In this document: piece by piece, positions 16,804-24,903 of the stretch
Numbering within the stretch: the first letter of the stretch is position 1
Layout: each line of letters starts with the position of its first letter
Origin: Halobacillus sp. Marseille-P3879
GTDB lineage: Bacteria > Bacillota > Bacilli > Bacillales > Halobacillaceae
Reading direction: 5' to 3'
DNA length: 64,000 nucleotides
Assembly: GCF_900240285.1 (NCBI RefSeq)
Contig: NZ_OESS01000001.1
Location: 558,001 to 622,000, forward strand
Translations under genes and position numbers: made by a program
The notes under the pieces: generated by a model
What the model saw: the letters and a program-made list of their open reading frames with translations, nothing else
Databases searched by the model: none
What the model was told of the DNA's origin: nothing

Positions 16804-17541
16804 TTATACGTATAAAAATTGTGGGACTTCTTCTGTTTTCAACAGGTTGCCGACGTAGAATGAACCGAAGTCGCCATAGCGGGAGGTGACTTCATCAAAA
16901 CGCATTTCATAAACAAGTTTTTTAAACTGGAGGACATCGTGAGCAAATAGAGTTACGCCCCATTCCCAGTCGTCAAACCCGATAGATCCTGTAATGATTT
17001 GACGGATCTTTCCTGCATATTGACGCCCGGTCATTCCGTGGGCGTACATAAGTTTAGCGCGTTCGTCTTTCTCCAGCACATACCAGTTATCATTGCCTTG
17101 ACGGCGCTTGTCCATCGGGTAAAAGCAAATGTGGTTCCATTTAGGCAGAATCGGTTTTAAACGTCCTTGAATTTCAGGGTCGTTTTCGTCTGCATTTCCC
17201 ATGTAGTTGGAAAGCTCTACAACAGAAACGTAGGAATAGGATTTGGTTGTAAATTCGGCAAGCTTGGATTTATTAAATGTGGTCTCTATTTCATTCAGTT
17301 CTTCCATCGTTGGACGGAGAATCATCATCATGAAATCGGCCTTCTGTCCGACAATAGTATATAAGGCGTGGCTTCCTTGTTTACTTTTTTCCGTCGTTTC
17401 CCAATTTTCAACGAGTGATTGAAATTCGTGAATAGCCTGTTCCCGTTCTTCTTCAGCTGCCTGTTTCCACGCAGTCCAGTTGATTGTACGAAAATCGTGA
17501 AGACAATACCAGCCGTCCATGGTGACTACTGCTTCTGGCAT
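16804..17541 (-). CDS. hemQ: Coproheme decarboxylase HemQ
   Basis: A 245-residue HemQ of the chlorite dismutase-like superfamily. HemQ performs the last step of the coproporphyrin-dependent haem pathway of Gram-positives, two oxidative decarboxylations of coproheme to haem b. Recognisable elements are [18 protein letters not shown] (about residues 145-165, with the proximal-type His), [19 protein letters not shown] (distal Gln region) and [10 protein letters not shown] near the end. ATG 17541 follows AAAAGGAG. It sits next to and divergent from pta, as in B. subtilis (ywfI-pta). Confidence 0.95.
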   Translation of the reverse strand: MPEAVVTMDGWYCLHDFRTINWTAWKQAAEEEREQAIHEFQSLVENWETTEKSKQGSHALYTIVGQKADFMMMILRPTMEELNEIETTFNKSKLAEFTTKSYSYVSVVELSNYMGNADENDPEIQGRLKPILPKWNHICFYPMDKRRQGNDNWYVLEKDERAKLMYAHGMTGRQYAGKIRQIITGSIGFDDWEWGVTLFAHDVLQFKKLVYEMRFDEVTSRYGDFGSFYVGNLLKTEEVPQFLYV

Positions 17542-17770
17542 GATAGGATCGCTCCTTTTATGTGAATTGTTATAGTAATTTCATCCTTTATCAATATAAC
17601 ACAATTCCGTATCAATAATCATTTCAGCGAAATTGAAAGTATTGTGAACAATAAAATAGGGTAAAGATAATATGTAATCGCTTAACGTGAAATTTTCTAT
17701 TCGAAATGCTTTTAATTAAACACAAAAGGTCTTATCATATAGTACAGAAAAGAAAATGGAGGGTTAAAAC

Positions 17771-18742
17771 ATGAGTAACCTATTTGATACACTGAAAGCG
17801 AAAATGGAAGGTGAAACCAAGAGGGTCGTCTTTCCTGAAGCTTTGGATGAGAGAATTTTAACAGCAGTAAGTAAGCTCGGTGCAGAAGGATATGTAAAAC
17901 CTGTACTAGTTGGAAATAAAGAAGAAGTAACACAGAAAGCCGAAGAGTTAGGTGTAGACATTTCTGCTTCTGAAATTCTAGACCCAGCTGATTATGAAGC
18001 TTTTGACGAAATGGTAGCCGGCTTTGTGGAGCGTCGAAAAGGAAAAGCAACTGAAGAGCAGGCTCGTGAAATTCTACAGGGCGGCAATTATTTCGGAACG
18101 ATGCTTGTCTATATGAACAAAGCAGACGGTCTCGTAAGCGGAGCGGCTCACTCCACGGCTGATACGGTTCGACCGGCGCTTCAAATTATTAAAACGAAGC
18201 CAGGAATCAAAAAGACCTCAGGTGTCTTCATCATGGTTCGTGACGAAGAAAAGTATGTATTTGCGGATTGCGCGATCAACATTTCTCCGGACAGCCAGGA
18301 CCTGGCTGAAATTGCTTTAGCAAGTGCGGATACAGCAGCTCTGTTTGATATCGACCCTAAAGTTGCGATGCTCAGCTTTTCTACTAAAGGATCAGCGAAG
18401 TCTCCGGAAACTGAAAAAGTGAACGAAGCGGTAGAATTGGCAAAACAACAAAATGCCGATCTGCTGATTGACGGCGAATTCCAGTTTGACGCAGCCTTCG
18501 TACCTTCTGTTGCTCAGAAAAAAGCTCCTGATTCTCCATTGAAAGGCGAAGCGAATACATTCATCTTTCCGAGTCTTGAAGCAGGGAACATTGGATATAA
18601 AATTGCGCAGCGTTTAGGTAACTTCGACGCTGTAGGGCCGATCCTGCAGGGGCTGAACCAGCCGGTGAACGACCTCTCCCGCGGCTGTAACTCAGATGAC
18701 GTGTACAAGCTCGCGATTATTACAGCGGCACAATCTCTTTAA
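17771..18742 (+). CDS. pta: Phosphate acetyltransferase
   Basis: A 323-residue phosphotransacetylase that interconverts acetyl-CoA and acetyl phosphate, the first step of acetate overflow. The short form is typical for Firmicutes. Family blocks include RVVFPEALDERIL at the start, GAAHSTADTVRPALQIIKT mid-protein and FPSLEAGNIGYKIAQRLG near residue 260. TGGAGGG precedes ATG 17771. It is monocistronic with a strong terminator. The CcpA site known upstream of B. subtilis pta is not convincing here. Confidence 0.95.
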   Translation: MSNLFDTLKAKMEGETKRVVFPEALDERILTAVSKLGAEGYVKPVLVGNKEEVTQKAEELGVDISASEILDPADYEAFDEMVAGFVERRKGKATEEQAREILQGGNYFGTMLVYMNKADGLVSGAAHSTADTVRPALQIIKTKPGIKKTSGVFIMVRDEEKYVFADCAINISPDSQDLAEIALASADTAALFDIDPKVAMLSFSTKGSAKSPETEKVNEAVELAKQQNADLLIDGEFQFDAAFVPSVAQKKAPDSPLKGEANTFIFPSLEAGNIGYKIAQRLGNFDAVGPILQGLNQPVNDLSRGCNSDDVYKLAIITAAQSL

Positions 18743-18755
18743 TAGGAATAAGCAG

Positions 18756-18788
18756 GCTCAGAGATGTTAGATCTCTGAGCTTTTTTTG
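18756..18788 (+). terminator. Terminator of pta
   Basis: GCTCAGAGAT pairs with ATCTCTGAGC around GTTAG and is followed by seven T. Confidence 0.9.
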
Positions 18789-18975
18789 GGCTCTAGAGGT
18801 ATAGCGGCCGCCCCAGACACCAGCAATATAAGGACTACATACCAAAGTATCCTATGATTTCAATCAATAAAAACGACCGCTTATTGGAAGTAAAGTACCG
18901 CTGAAAGAAATGAACTTAAAAGAAGGAAAATCCTGTTTACAATGGAATTAGAGTAAAGTAAGCGAGGTGAATTCG

Positions 18976-19422
18976 ATGAATGTCAAAATTGATTTGAATG
19001 AAGAGTATGATCAAACCTCGATCACAATTCATGCAAAAGAGTGGAGTACTGAGCTGGATCAACTCGTTAAAATGATCAACAGCACCAACCGGAAACGGCT
19101 GATTGGTGTGGAGGGGGATCAGTCTGTGCTTATTCCCTGTGAAGATATTGAATTTGTCTATTCTGAAAAGGGAAAGGTTTTTGCGGTAAGCGGCTCCAGT
19201 AAAGCAGAGCTTAAGATGAAACTTTATGAAGTTGAAGAGGCTGTTGGAGAGGACAGCTTTAGCAGGTTTTCTAAATCTGTGATCGGAAACATTAATCAAA
19301 TTCAGCGTTTTGAATTATCCTTTAACGGAAACCTTTGCGTTTACTTTACTTCAGGGAATAAGGAATATGTTTCTCGCAGGTATGTACGTCGTTTGAAGGA
19401 GAAATTAACTGGAGGTGGATAA
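18976..19422 (+). CDS. LytTR family transcriptional regulator
   Basis: A 148-residue stand-alone LytTR-domain DNA-binding protein without a receiver domain. The LytTR fold covers about residues 45-145 (LIPCEDIEFVYSEKGKVFAV, FSRFSKSVIGNINQI, YVSRRYVRRLKEKL). ATG 18976 has AAGCGAGGTG upstream. Three bases after its stop starts a DUF3021 membrane protein. LytTR/DUF3021 pairs are common in Firmicutes, where the membrane protein is thought to restrain the regulator. Its targets are unknown; autoregulation is the usual finding for this class. Confidence 0.85.
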   Translation: MNVKIDLNEEYDQTSITIHAKEWSTELDQLVKMINSTNRKRLIGVEGDQSVLIPCEDIEFVYSEKGKVFAVSGSSKAELKMKLYEVEEAVGEDSFSRFSKSVIGNINQIQRFELSFNGNLCVYFTSGNKEYVSRRYVRRLKEKLTGGG

Positions 19423-19425
19423 TAA

Positions 19426-19827
19426 ATGAAACGTCATATTATACCGAGAATTTTCACTGGATTAGCTTTCGCGGGGATCGTTACGTTCATTGCAATAACC
19501 ATACTTGTCGTTAACAATGTAGAGACCGAAGTATCCGAAATTTGGTTAAACATGTTAGGAAGTATGATCCTGGGAGTTTATTTTAGTGTCGCTTCTTTGC
19601 TTTTTGAGAAAGATTCATGGAGTTTATTAAAACAAACAATCACTCACCTGACTTTATCACTTGCTGTTTTTTATACGATTGCAGGGTTTATAGGATGGGT
19701 GCCATTTACAGGGCAGGCACTGCTGATCAGCACCTTGATTTTCCTGAGTATCTACTTTGTATTTTGGTTTTTTACCGGACTTTATTTAAAGAGAATGACA
19801 GCTGATCTAAACAAAACTGTAAATTAA
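19426..19827 (+). CDS. DUF3021 family membrane protein
   Basis: A 133-residue protein with four hydrophobic helices, matching DUF3021. It is translationally linked to the LytTR regulator three bases upstream. Members are considered membrane partners, possibly inhibitors, of such regulators. ATG 19426 lies behind GGAGGTGG. Confidence 0.8.
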   Translation: MKRHIIPRIFTGLAFAGIVTFIAITILVVNNVETEVSEIWLNMLGSMILGVYFSVASLLFEKDSWSLLKQTITHLTLSLAVFYTIAGFIGWVPFTGQALLISTLIFLSIYFVFWFFTGLYLKRMTADLNKTVN

Positions 19828-19835
19828 TCGTATGA

Positions 19836-19880
19836 AAAAGCACTGGAGCTTAGTCATGAATCTGCTCCAGTGCTTTATTA
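19836..19880 (+). terminator. Terminator of the LytTR-DUF3021 operon, overlapping the end of lipL
   Basis: AAAAAGCACTGGAGC pairs with GCTCCAGTGCTTT around a 14-base loop. The hairpin overlaps the last codons of lipL on the other strand. The T tail is short (TTATTATT), so efficiency is uncertain. Confidence 0.65.
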
Positions 19881-20689
19881 TTACGGATGATCATTTGTTC
19901 AAAGCGCTTCGTGAATGTTTCAATCTCTTCGCCTTCCAATGAATGGGTTACAATACGGTCTGACCATTCATTTAACTGATACAAAATGCGATTACGCACA
20001 TCCTCGACCGTCAAATCCGCGCCAAGCAGTTCGTTGAGCGAAGCCATCACCGAAGGGTCGATATCCGGGTATTTAAAACGAGCGGGCTCCTTATTAAGGC
20101 CGACCTTGTAAAAGTTCTTCAGCAGTTCAGCACGTTCGGCTCCGCTTCCGGTTACGTCTAAATAAATCTGAACCGCAGACCCGCGTTTGACCCGGCGCTG
20201 GGATATACCTGCAAACTTTTTTCCCTCAATACTTAAATCATAGGTGCCGGGGCAGTAAGACTGAGTAATTTCGTAAGCTTCGATCTGATTGGTAAGGTCA
20301 GCAAACAGGTGCTGAATAAACTCTACCATCGCATCATACCCATCGTGTATGTTGACGTTTTTGGCATCCGGGAAAATAAGCGACAGGTTCAGAACGCCTT
20401 CATCAAGTACAACAGCTAAACCGCCGGAGTTACGAACGACGACCTGGTAGCCTTCTTCTTTTAAGTAATCAACAGCTTCAGAGATATAGGGGAGACGGGC
20501 GTCCGGGATGCCGAGTACAATTGTATCGTGATGTACCCACAGTCGGGCAGTGGTCGGAGATTGATGATCGCCGACTGAAGCAGCAAGGGAGTCGTCAATC
20601 GCGAACGACTGCAATGCCGAGAATGTCGGCCCCATATTGCTTTGATCAATAAATCGATATATTGGTGGATGTAATAATTGCTTTGACAT
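19850..20689 (-). CDS. lipL: Octanoyl-[GcvH]:protein N-octanoyltransferase LipL
   Basis: A 279-residue member of the lipoate-protein ligase A/B family, best matched to LipL (YwfL). LipL moves an octanoyl or lipoyl group from GcvH to the E2 subunits of dehydrogenases by an amidotransfer through a cysteine thioester. The catalytic cysteine is in QSYCPGTYDLSIEGKKFAG (about residue 148), and VVRNSGGLAVVLDEGVLN (about residue 83) is the substrate-pocket motif. The ligase-type ATP site is absent. Position next to ywfO also fits lipL. Confidence 0.9.
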   Translation of the reverse strand: MSKQLLHPPIYRFIDQSNMGPTFSALQSFAIDDSLAASVGDHQSPTTARLWVHHDTIVLGIPDARLPYISEAVDYLKEEGYQVVVRNSGGLAVVLDEGVLNLSLIFPDAKNVNIHDGYDAMVEFIQHLFADLTNQIEAYEITQSYCPGTYDLSIEGKKFAGISQRRVKRGSAVQIYLDVTGSGAERAELLKNFYKVGLNKEPARFKYPDIDPSVMASLNELLGADLTVEDVRNRILYQLNEWSDRIVTHSLEGEEIETFTKRFEQMIIRNNKALEQIHD

Positions 20690-20783
20690 ACAAATCTTTC
20701 TCCTTTTTTATAGCAAAACTATTATAACAGAAAAAGTAGATAGCGGTAATGGTACAGAAAATAGAATGAGGAGAGAGCAAAAC

Positions 20784-20851
20784 GGGTACCAGGTACACAA
20801 ATACACATTGCCATCAGTGAACCATATATAGCTATTGTGTACCTGGTACCC
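20784..20851. repeat. GGTACC-type inverted repeat, copy 1
   Basis: GGGTACCAGGTACACAA (20784-20800) is perfectly complementary to TTGTGTACCTGGTACCC (20835-20851), leaving a 34-base loop. The same arms recur at 27931 and 52112 with different loops. There is no T tail. Confidence 0.85.
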
Positions 20852-20956
20852 CTCTACGCAATCGCTCTCAACGTAATCAGTGATTAAAACAGAGGTTTTG
20901 TTATGTTGAAATAAGGTATATAATAGGAGAAAATGTCGTGAGGGAAGGATCGTCTG

Positions 20957-22252
20957 ATGGCTTATCGTGATGAGCAGTTAAGTGAAGAGAAGGTGTTTAA
21001 AGATCCCGTTCACCGGTACATTCATGTGCGGGATCAGGTCATATGGGATTTAATCGGGACTCCTGAGTTTCAGCGTCTCCGCCGTGTCCGGCAGCTGGGA
21101 ACCAGTTATTTGACGTTTCATGGAGCGGAACACAGCCGCTTTAATCATTCACTCGGGGTCTATGAAATTGTGCGGCGGATTATTACGAACTTTAAGGATC
21201 GTCCAAACTGGGACCCTAAGGAGCGGCTGCTTTGTTTAGCGGCCGCGCTTTTACATGATTTAGGACATGGTCCGTTTTCGCACTCGTTTGAAAAAGTTTT
21301 TAAGCTCGATCATGAGGACTTTACCCAGGCGATTTTACTTGGGGACACGAATGTAAATAAAGTACTGGCTAAAGTAGATGAAAATTTTCCGAAGCAGGTA
21401 GCGGATGTGATTAATAAAACGTATCACAACAAGCTGGTCGTCAGTCTGATCTCAAGTCAGATTGACGCAGACCGGATGGATTATCTGCAGCGTGATGCCT
21501 ATTTTACAGGGGTGAGCTACGGTCACTTTGACATGGAGCGGATTCTTAGAGTCATGCGTCCGATGGAAGACCAGGTAGTAATCAAAGAAAGCGGCATGCA
21601 TGCAGTTGAGGATTACATAATGAGTCGTTATCAAATGTATTGGCAAGTGTATTTTCATCCTGTTACCCGAAGTGCAGAAGTGATTTTATCCAAAATTCTT
21701 CATCGTGCAAAAGAGTTATATGAAGAGGGCTATCGTTTTAAGCTGGAGCCTACTCATTTCTTGTCGTTCTTTAAAGGGGAGCCGACGCTTAGCGAGTATT
21801 TAGGGTTGGATGAGTCGATTACATTGTATTATTTTCAAATGTGGATGCAGGAAGACGATGAAATATTGGCCGATTTATGCGAACGGTTTGTGAACCGTCG
21901 GTTATTTAAATACATTGAGTTTAATCCGAATCTGCAGATGGCGGAATGGATGGAACTTTACAAGCTGTTTCAAAAGGCGGGCATCAACCCGGATTATTAT
22001 TTAGTAGTTGATTCGAGCTCGGATCTGCCGTATGACTTTTACCGGCCGGGAGAAGAAGGGGAACGGCTTCCGATTCACCTGCTGAAGCCGAATCAGGAAC
22101 TGAAGGAGCTGTCGCGCTTGTCAGAAATCGTAGAGTCGATCTCCGGAAAGAAACGGACGGATCATAAATTGTACGTTCCTCATGATGTGCTCGAAGCGAT
22201 GTCCAATCGCAGTAAGACGAAGAAACGGATTATGGAAATTTTGTATGGATAA
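20957..22252 (+). CDS. ywfO: HD-domain phosphohydrolase YwfO
   Basis: A 431-residue HD-domain protein orthologous in position and sequence to B. subtilis YwfO. The metal site is laid out as HSRFNHSLGVYE (about residue 56), LLHDLGHGPFSHSFE (about residue 95) and SSQIDADRMDYL (about residue 172). Related HD proteins are dNTP triphosphohydrolases (SAMHD1/dGTPase-like); the substrate of YwfO is not shown by sequence. It lies 14 bases before ywgA and the two probably form an operon. An extended -10 (GGTATATAAT) is visible at 20915-20924. Confidence 0.85.
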   Translation: MAYRDEQLSEEKVFKDPVHRYIHVRDQVIWDLIGTPEFQRLRRVRQLGTSYLTFHGAEHSRFNHSLGVYEIVRRIITNFKDRPNWDPKERLLCLAAALLHDLGHGPFSHSFEKVFKLDHEDFTQAILLGDTNVNKVLAKVDENFPKQVADVINKTYHNKLVVSLISSQIDADRMDYLQRDAYFTGVSYGHFDMERILRVMRPMEDQVVIKESGMHAVEDYIMSRYQMYWQVYFHPVTRSAEVILSKILHRAKELYEEGYRFKLEPTHFLSFFKGEPTLSEYLGLDESITLYYFQMWMQEDDEILADLCERFVNRRLFKYIEFNPNLQMAEWMELYKLFQKAGINPDYYLVVDSSSDLPYDFYRPGEEGERLPIHLLKPNQELKELSRLSEIVESISGKKRTDHKLYVPHDVLEAMSNRSKTKKRIMEILYG

Positions 22253-22266
22253 GGAGTGGGGACGCT

Positions 22267-22767
22267 ATGTTGGAGAACCATGCCAAGCTGATGCAGTTCT
22301 TCTCAAGCTCTGACGCAATTGTTGGACGAAAAAGATTGCAGAAAATGATCTATATCTTAAAAAAGTGTGACGTACCATTTGAAGAACGCTACCAATTTCA
22401 CTTTTATGGACCGTATTCAGAGGAACTGACACTGCGTATTGAAGAGATGTGTAATCTCGGGTTTGTCTGCGAAACAAAAGAAGAAAAGAAAAACTATTAT
22501 CAATACAGGTATGAAGTAACGGAGGCGGGAAGAGATTTCATGGAGCATTACAAACCAGAACTGCCGCCGCTTACCAGCCGCATCGAAGCGATGAACGAGA
22601 AAAGCTCTCGATTCTTAGAACTCGTCTCCACGATGCTTTTCTTCGAGCATCTGCCTAAAGAGGAAATGACTGAAAAGATTTTTTCAGTAAAAAGTAAACA
22701 AAACTACACAGAGGACGACATTGAAGAGGGATGGGAATTTATTGAAAACATCCGCAGGCTTCATTAA
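22267..22767 (+). CDS. ywgA: YwgA family protein
   Basis: A 166-residue soluble protein of the YwgA family, with a winged-helix-like N-terminal part (GRKRLQKMIYILKK, FYGPYSEELTLRIEEM) similar to regions of phage Gp4/DUF4065-type proteins. The function is unknown. It follows ywfO closely, as in B. subtilis, and has an AGGAG site before ATG 22267. Confidence 0.8.
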   Translation: MLENHAKLMQFFSSSDAIVGRKRLQKMIYILKKCDVPFEERYQFHFYGPYSEELTLRIEEMCNLGFVCETKEEKKNYYQYRYEVTEAGRDFMEHYKPELPPLTSRIEAMNEKSSRFLELVSTMLFFEHLPKEEMTEKIFSVKSKQNYTEDDIEEGWEFIENIRRLH

Positions 22768-22891
22768 GATATAGAAAAGGTATGCTGTTTGACAGTATAT
22801 CTTTTTTTATAACTGATTGTCAGAATAATAAGAATGTAAAAAAAGTGCAGCAGCAGGGGATTTGGAGAGGGAGTCTGAAGAATATCAGCCT

Positions 22892-22911
22892 TTAAACAAA
22901 CGTTTGATTAA
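22892..22911. promoter_or_regulatory. Palindrome, possible operator upstream of the VOC gene
   Basis: TTAA-n-CAAACGTTTG-n-TTAA is a near-perfect 20-base palindrome ending at the ribosome binding site of the gene at 22923. Such a position would suit a repressor; no partner regulator is adjacent. Confidence 0.4.
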
Positions 22912-22922
22912 GGAGTGGAGTC

Positions 22923-23270
22923 ATGAAAACGAGACTGGAGCACGTGCGTATCAATGTAGGAGACCTGGAGGCTGCGGTAAAATGGTATGAGGATGTGCTA
23001 GGGTTCAAAGTAGAAGCACGCTGGCCCCAAGAGAACCCGAATTATGTACATTTCGAAAGGGAGGGCGGGGCTGTCTTCGGCTTGATGGAAGGGTTCTCAT
23101 CCACTCCGGGACGTTTTAATTTCTACGTCGATGATGTCGATGCGCTTTGGAGTAAGCTGCAGGCACGCGACGTGAATGCAGTGGAAGAGTTGTTTGATAC
23201 AGCGTATGGCAGCCGCAAATTTACGATTACTGATCCGGACGGGAACGAATTAGGCTTCGTCCAGGGATGA
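22923..23270 (+). CDS. VOC (glyoxalase/bleomycin-resistance) family protein
   Basis: A 115-residue vicinal-oxygen-chelate protein with two beta-alpha-beta-beta-beta halves: LEHVRINVGDLEAAVKWYEDVLGF at the start and FYVDDVDALWSKL then FTITDPDGNELGFVQ at the end. His6 and the Glu in GNELGF are the usual metal-binding positions. The substrate (glyoxalase-type or resistance-type) is unknown. Monocistronic, with an AAGGAG site. Confidence 0.85.
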   Translation: MKTRLEHVRINVGDLEAAVKWYEDVLGFKVEARWPQENPNYVHFEREGGAVFGLMEGFSSTPGRFNFYVDDVDALWSKLQARDVNAVEELFDTAYGSRKFTITDPDGNELGFVQG

Positions 23271-23281
23271 GGAAATGAAGA

Positions 23282-23312
23282 AGCTCTCAAGCTGTTCAGC
23301 TTGAGAGCTCTT
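23282..23312. terminator. Bidirectional terminator
   Basis: AGCTCTCAAGCTG pairs with CAGCTTGAGAGCT around TT. It sits between the converging VOC and tautomerase genes; T tracts are short on both sides. Confidence 0.75.
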
Positions 23313-23315
23313 ACC

Positions 23316-23498
23316 TTAGTCACTGAGGCGTTTTCCGCCGACCCCATAGTGTTGTTTTTTCATTTCTTCAATCACTACCGTCACTGCTTCTCTACGAGCG
23401 CCCGTCGTTTCTATAACGGAATCAGTCACACTTTCAACTAACGCCTTTTTCTGTTCATCGGTACGCCCCTCAAGCATTTGAACTGTTACGATCGGCAT
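23316..23498 (-). CDS. 4-oxalocrotonate tautomerase family protein (YwhB-like)
   Basis: A 60-residue tautomerase. After removal of the initiator Met the catalytic N-terminal proline is exposed (Pro-Ile-Val-Thr-Val), and the family helix RTDEQKKALVESVTDSV follows. The start is fixed at ATG 23498 because only this places Pro second; a GTG three bases upstream would not. The position next to ywhD matches B. subtilis ywhB. Physiological substrate unknown. Confidence 0.9.
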   Translation of the reverse strand: MPIVTVQMLEGRTDEQKKALVESVTDSVIETTGARREAVTVVIEEMKKQHYGVGGKRLSD

Positions 23499-23681
23499 CA
23501 CGTTCTCCCCTTTAATCCTATAAATAAATCTCTTCTCTTACCCTTTTCGTCATAATATCTCGAATTCCTTCTTTTTTTTCTTAAAAAATTTCAGGTTATA
23601 CAGAAGGCTGTCTCTGAAATCGAAGGCGGCCATATGTTAAAATAAGACCAACAGCCAGCTAAAAAGGAGGATCATGGACCT

Positions 23682-24224
23682 ATGAAGGAATTTGATCAAT
23701 TTAAGAATAAGAAGCAAGAAGGCAGCGATAAAAAGAAGAACCAATTTACTATATTAAAAGACGATTCTACAGACGGGCACGGCGGTTATGGTGTTGGTTC
23801 CATCAGTCTTGAAAATATGACGCCTGTGATCGTGGATCCTAATGAAGGAGAAGCTTTCGTAGATATGGGAGCTCTTCACGCGAGAAGTGCGGTTGAGAAA
23901 CGTATTCGCTTTTTGACGGATCGTTCTGAAGTTCCGAATGGAAAACTTTACTGGATCGTCTGGGTGACAGTAGATTACCGTGAAGGCAACCCTTGCTATT
24001 ACGGAGTGGCCGGCAGTGAAATCGTAGTGGACCGTGAGATCAGACGCGGCTACAAGCTGCTTCCTGAGCACGTTAACCATATGGATAAATCCCTGAAAGG
24101 GCGATTTGTCGTCGATCACATGGATGAAAAGTCTAAGCGGATCTTAGGTGAGTACTTGCGTGAATTCAAACCAGAGCTTTGGGAAAATACAGATCAGCAG
24201 CTAAAAGACAGTCTGAATGTATAA
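23682..24224 (+). CDS. ywhD: YwhD family protein
   Basis: A 180-residue soluble protein matching YwhD over its length (FTILKDDSTDGHGGYGVGSI, EAFVDMGALHARSAVEKRIRF, YYGVAGSEIVVDREIRRGYK). Function unknown. AAAGGAGG precedes ATG 23682. It lies in the ywhB-ywhD-pbpG-speE-speB neighbourhood known from B. subtilis; ywhC, the site-2 protease usually beside it, is absent here. Confidence 0.85.
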   Translation: MKEFDQFKNKKQEGSDKKKNQFTILKDDSTDGHGGYGVGSISLENMTPVIVDPNEGEAFVDMGALHARSAVEKRIRFLTDRSEVPNGKLYWIVWVTVDYREGNPCYYGVAGSEIVVDREIRRGYKLLPEHVNHMDKSLKGRFVVDHMDEKSKRILGEYLREFKPELWENTDQQLKDSLNV

Positions 24225-24240
24225 TTGGCAGTCAATACTT

Positions 24241-24273
24241 TTCTCTCCTCTTTAGAGGGGAGATTTTTTTAGG
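24241..24273 (+). terminator. Terminator of ywhD
   Basis: CTCTCCTCTTTA folds onto GAGGGGAG with a minimal loop, followed by seven T. Confidence 0.75.
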
Positions 24274-24364
24274 AGGGTGGAGAAGCTTCCGTAAAATACC
24301 AGTGTAAAAAGAGAACGTATGTGCTATGATAAGAACAAACGTTCGCGGAAAAGGGGAGTCAACG

Positions 24365-24700
24365 ATGGAGAACCGAGATCGAGGCACGATCAAATGGACC
24401 TCGCTTATGCTGCCGGAGCACGTAGAAATGATTAAGAAAGTGTGGAAGGAGGACGAACGGGTTGAAAAAGGGCTCCTGGATGAACAAAAAGCAGCAGAGA
24501 TTGACTTTATTTTGCAGCGGGCCCTGCACGATGGTTTAACAGTGGAGCTTAAAGTGCATGATGGATTTGATTTTGAGAATAGGTGTTTAAAGATTGAAAA
24601 TGTAGATAAGCGGACAAGAAAAATCAAGGGGCTGGATGTACAGGAGAAAGAGAAGGTGTCAATTTCTCTCGATGATATTGCCGATATCGTGATTGTGTAA
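24365..24700 (+). CDS. YolD-like protein
   Basis: A 111-residue protein of the YolD-like family. The hallmark is the N-terminal DRGTIKWTSLMLPEH motif; the rest predicts a beta-rich domain ending IVIV. In many Bacillus genomes YolD-like genes precede a Y-family DNA polymerase, and a clamp-related role is suspected. No polymerase gene is nearby here. ATG 24365 lies behind AAGGGGAG. Confidence 0.75.
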   Translation: MENRDRGTIKWTSLMLPEHVEMIKKVWKEDERVEKGLLDEQKAAEIDFILQRALHDGLTVELKVHDGFDFENRCLKIENVDKRTRKIKGLDVQEKEKVSISLDDIADIVIV

Positions 24701-24812
24701 AGGCTGAGCGCGTGTTCACAAAATGTTCAATAACTTTTGGGCCAGCGAATCTTGACGAATACTCAAAGAGAGTAATATATTTATACACACATGGATTATA
24801 CATGTATGCTAG

Positions 24813-24860
24813 GACAAAGAAAGCGACCGGTCAATGCCGGTCGCTTTCTTTGTCTTTTTA
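24813..24860 (+). terminator. Strong terminator after the YolD-like gene
   Basis: GACAAAGAAAGCGACCGG (24813-24830) pairs perfectly with CCGGTCGCTTTCTTTGTC (24837-24854) around a six-base loop, followed by TTTTT. It lies 112 bases behind the gene's stop; nothing else is visible in between. Confidence 0.85.
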
Positions 24861-24903
24861 CTTTTTTTCTTTTTTTTCTGGGTACCGGGTACAGAGTACA
24901 GCT

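Noticed and set aside
17676-17692. Possible cre site upstream of pta (ATGTAATCGCTTAAC)
   Set aside because: Three mismatches to the consensus, including defined bases; not better than chance.
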